Shown here: piece by piece, positions 5,119 to 5,240 of the stretch | Layout: every line of letters begins with the position of its first letter | Position numbering within the stretch: position 1 is the first letter of the stretch | Assembly: GCA_016793565.1 (NCBI GenBank) | Contig: JAEUMA010000614.1 | Location: 1 to 5,240, forward strand | Length of the DNA: 5,240 nucleotides | DNA from: Rhizobiaceae bacterium | Lineage (GTDB): Bacteria > Pseudomonadota > Alphaproteobacteria > Rhizobiales > Rhizobiaceae | Direction of reading: 5' to 3' | Translations under genes and position numbers: made by a program | Notes under the pieces: model-generated | Told to the model about the DNA's origin: nothing | Seen by the model: only the letters and a program-made list of their open reading frames with translations | Databases searched by the model: none

Positions 5119-5240
5119 GTGGCAGAGTATCTCGACAAAATACCGGAGATTGAGGAGGGCAAGCCGCGCACCGACGGCGGGCCGGTGAATTTTTCGGCGC
5201 TGACCAACGTGCCGGTGGCGCGGAACATGCGGGAAGCGGT
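5119..5240 (+). CDS. Start of an unidentified gene, possibly the ABC permease, partial
   Basis: An open frame from GTG 5119 continues past the window edge for at least 40 codons: MAEYLDKIPEIEEG, then GPVNFSALTNVPVARN. It begins 11 bases after the ATPase stop, with a weak GGGCGG 6 bases upstream of the GTG. No ATG, GTG or TTG start is seen further upstream in this frame after 5041. The visible part is hydrophilic and has no motif I recognise. In SsuABC/TauABC-type operons a permease often follows the ATPase, and such permeases begin with a short cytoplasmic segment before the first membrane helix, so a permease is the leading guess. That is inference from position, because no membrane segment is inside the window. 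Confidence 0.6.
   Translation, partial: MAEYLDKIPEIEEGKPRTDGGPVNFSALTNVPVARNMREA

Noticed and set aside
1..5240. CRISPR arrays, tRNA or rRNA genes
   Set aside because: No regularly spaced repeats, cloverleaf-like sequence or conserved rRNA segments were seen on either strand.

Overview
The window is GC-rich DNA with GC-biased third codon positions. Its gene content (a FAD-linked hydroxyacid dehydrogenase, a PaaI-type thioesterase, remnants of a CaiB/BaiF CoA-transferase and a 2-haloacid dehalogenase, nitrate/sulfonate/taurine-type ABC ATPases, and an IS3-family transposase remnant) fits the accessory or plasmid-borne catabolic DNA of an alphaproteobacterium, probably Rhizobiales-like. The taxonomic guess rests on gene style only.

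Layout. Positions 1-102 hold the C-terminal tail of a + strand protein, probably a zinc-type MDR alcohol dehydrogenase. It converges on a - strand pair: a thioesterase (1576-2013) followed, through a 4-bp ATGA overlap, by a FAD-binding oxidoreductase (152-1579). Upstream of this pair on the same strand are three successive broken pieces: the last ~45 residues of a CaiB/BaiF CoA-transferase (2058-2195), the C-terminal two thirds of a type II haloacid dehalogenase lacking its catalytic N-terminus (2260-2655), and the last ~54 codons of an IS3-family transposase (2656-2820). The transposase stop codon directly abuts the dehalogenase piece, in the same frame. This looks like a deletion scar beside an insertion element.

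The right half is a divergent transport locus. On the - strand is an ABC ATPase gene (about 2922-3790) whose motifs are all readable, but which is broken by one frameshift just after the likely start codon and another after the H-loop. On the + strand are a VOC-family gene carrying one stop and two mutually compensating frameshifts (3901-4266), an intact second ABC ATPase (4292-5107), and the start of another gene (5119 onward, running off the window) that may be the permease. Between the two directions lie two overlapping near-perfect 16-bp palindromes resembling LacI/GalR-family operators (3842-3857 and 3856-3871), inside a perfect 11-bp inverted repeat.

Overall, the intact genes are the FAD oxidoreductase, the thioesterase and the + strand ABC ATPase. 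The middle 1.8 kb is genetic wreckage from deletion, transposition and point decay. I found no convincing new biological system. The most interesting features are the dual operator between two divergent transport units, one of which has decayed, and the cluster of lesions, which must first be separated from possible sequencing error.
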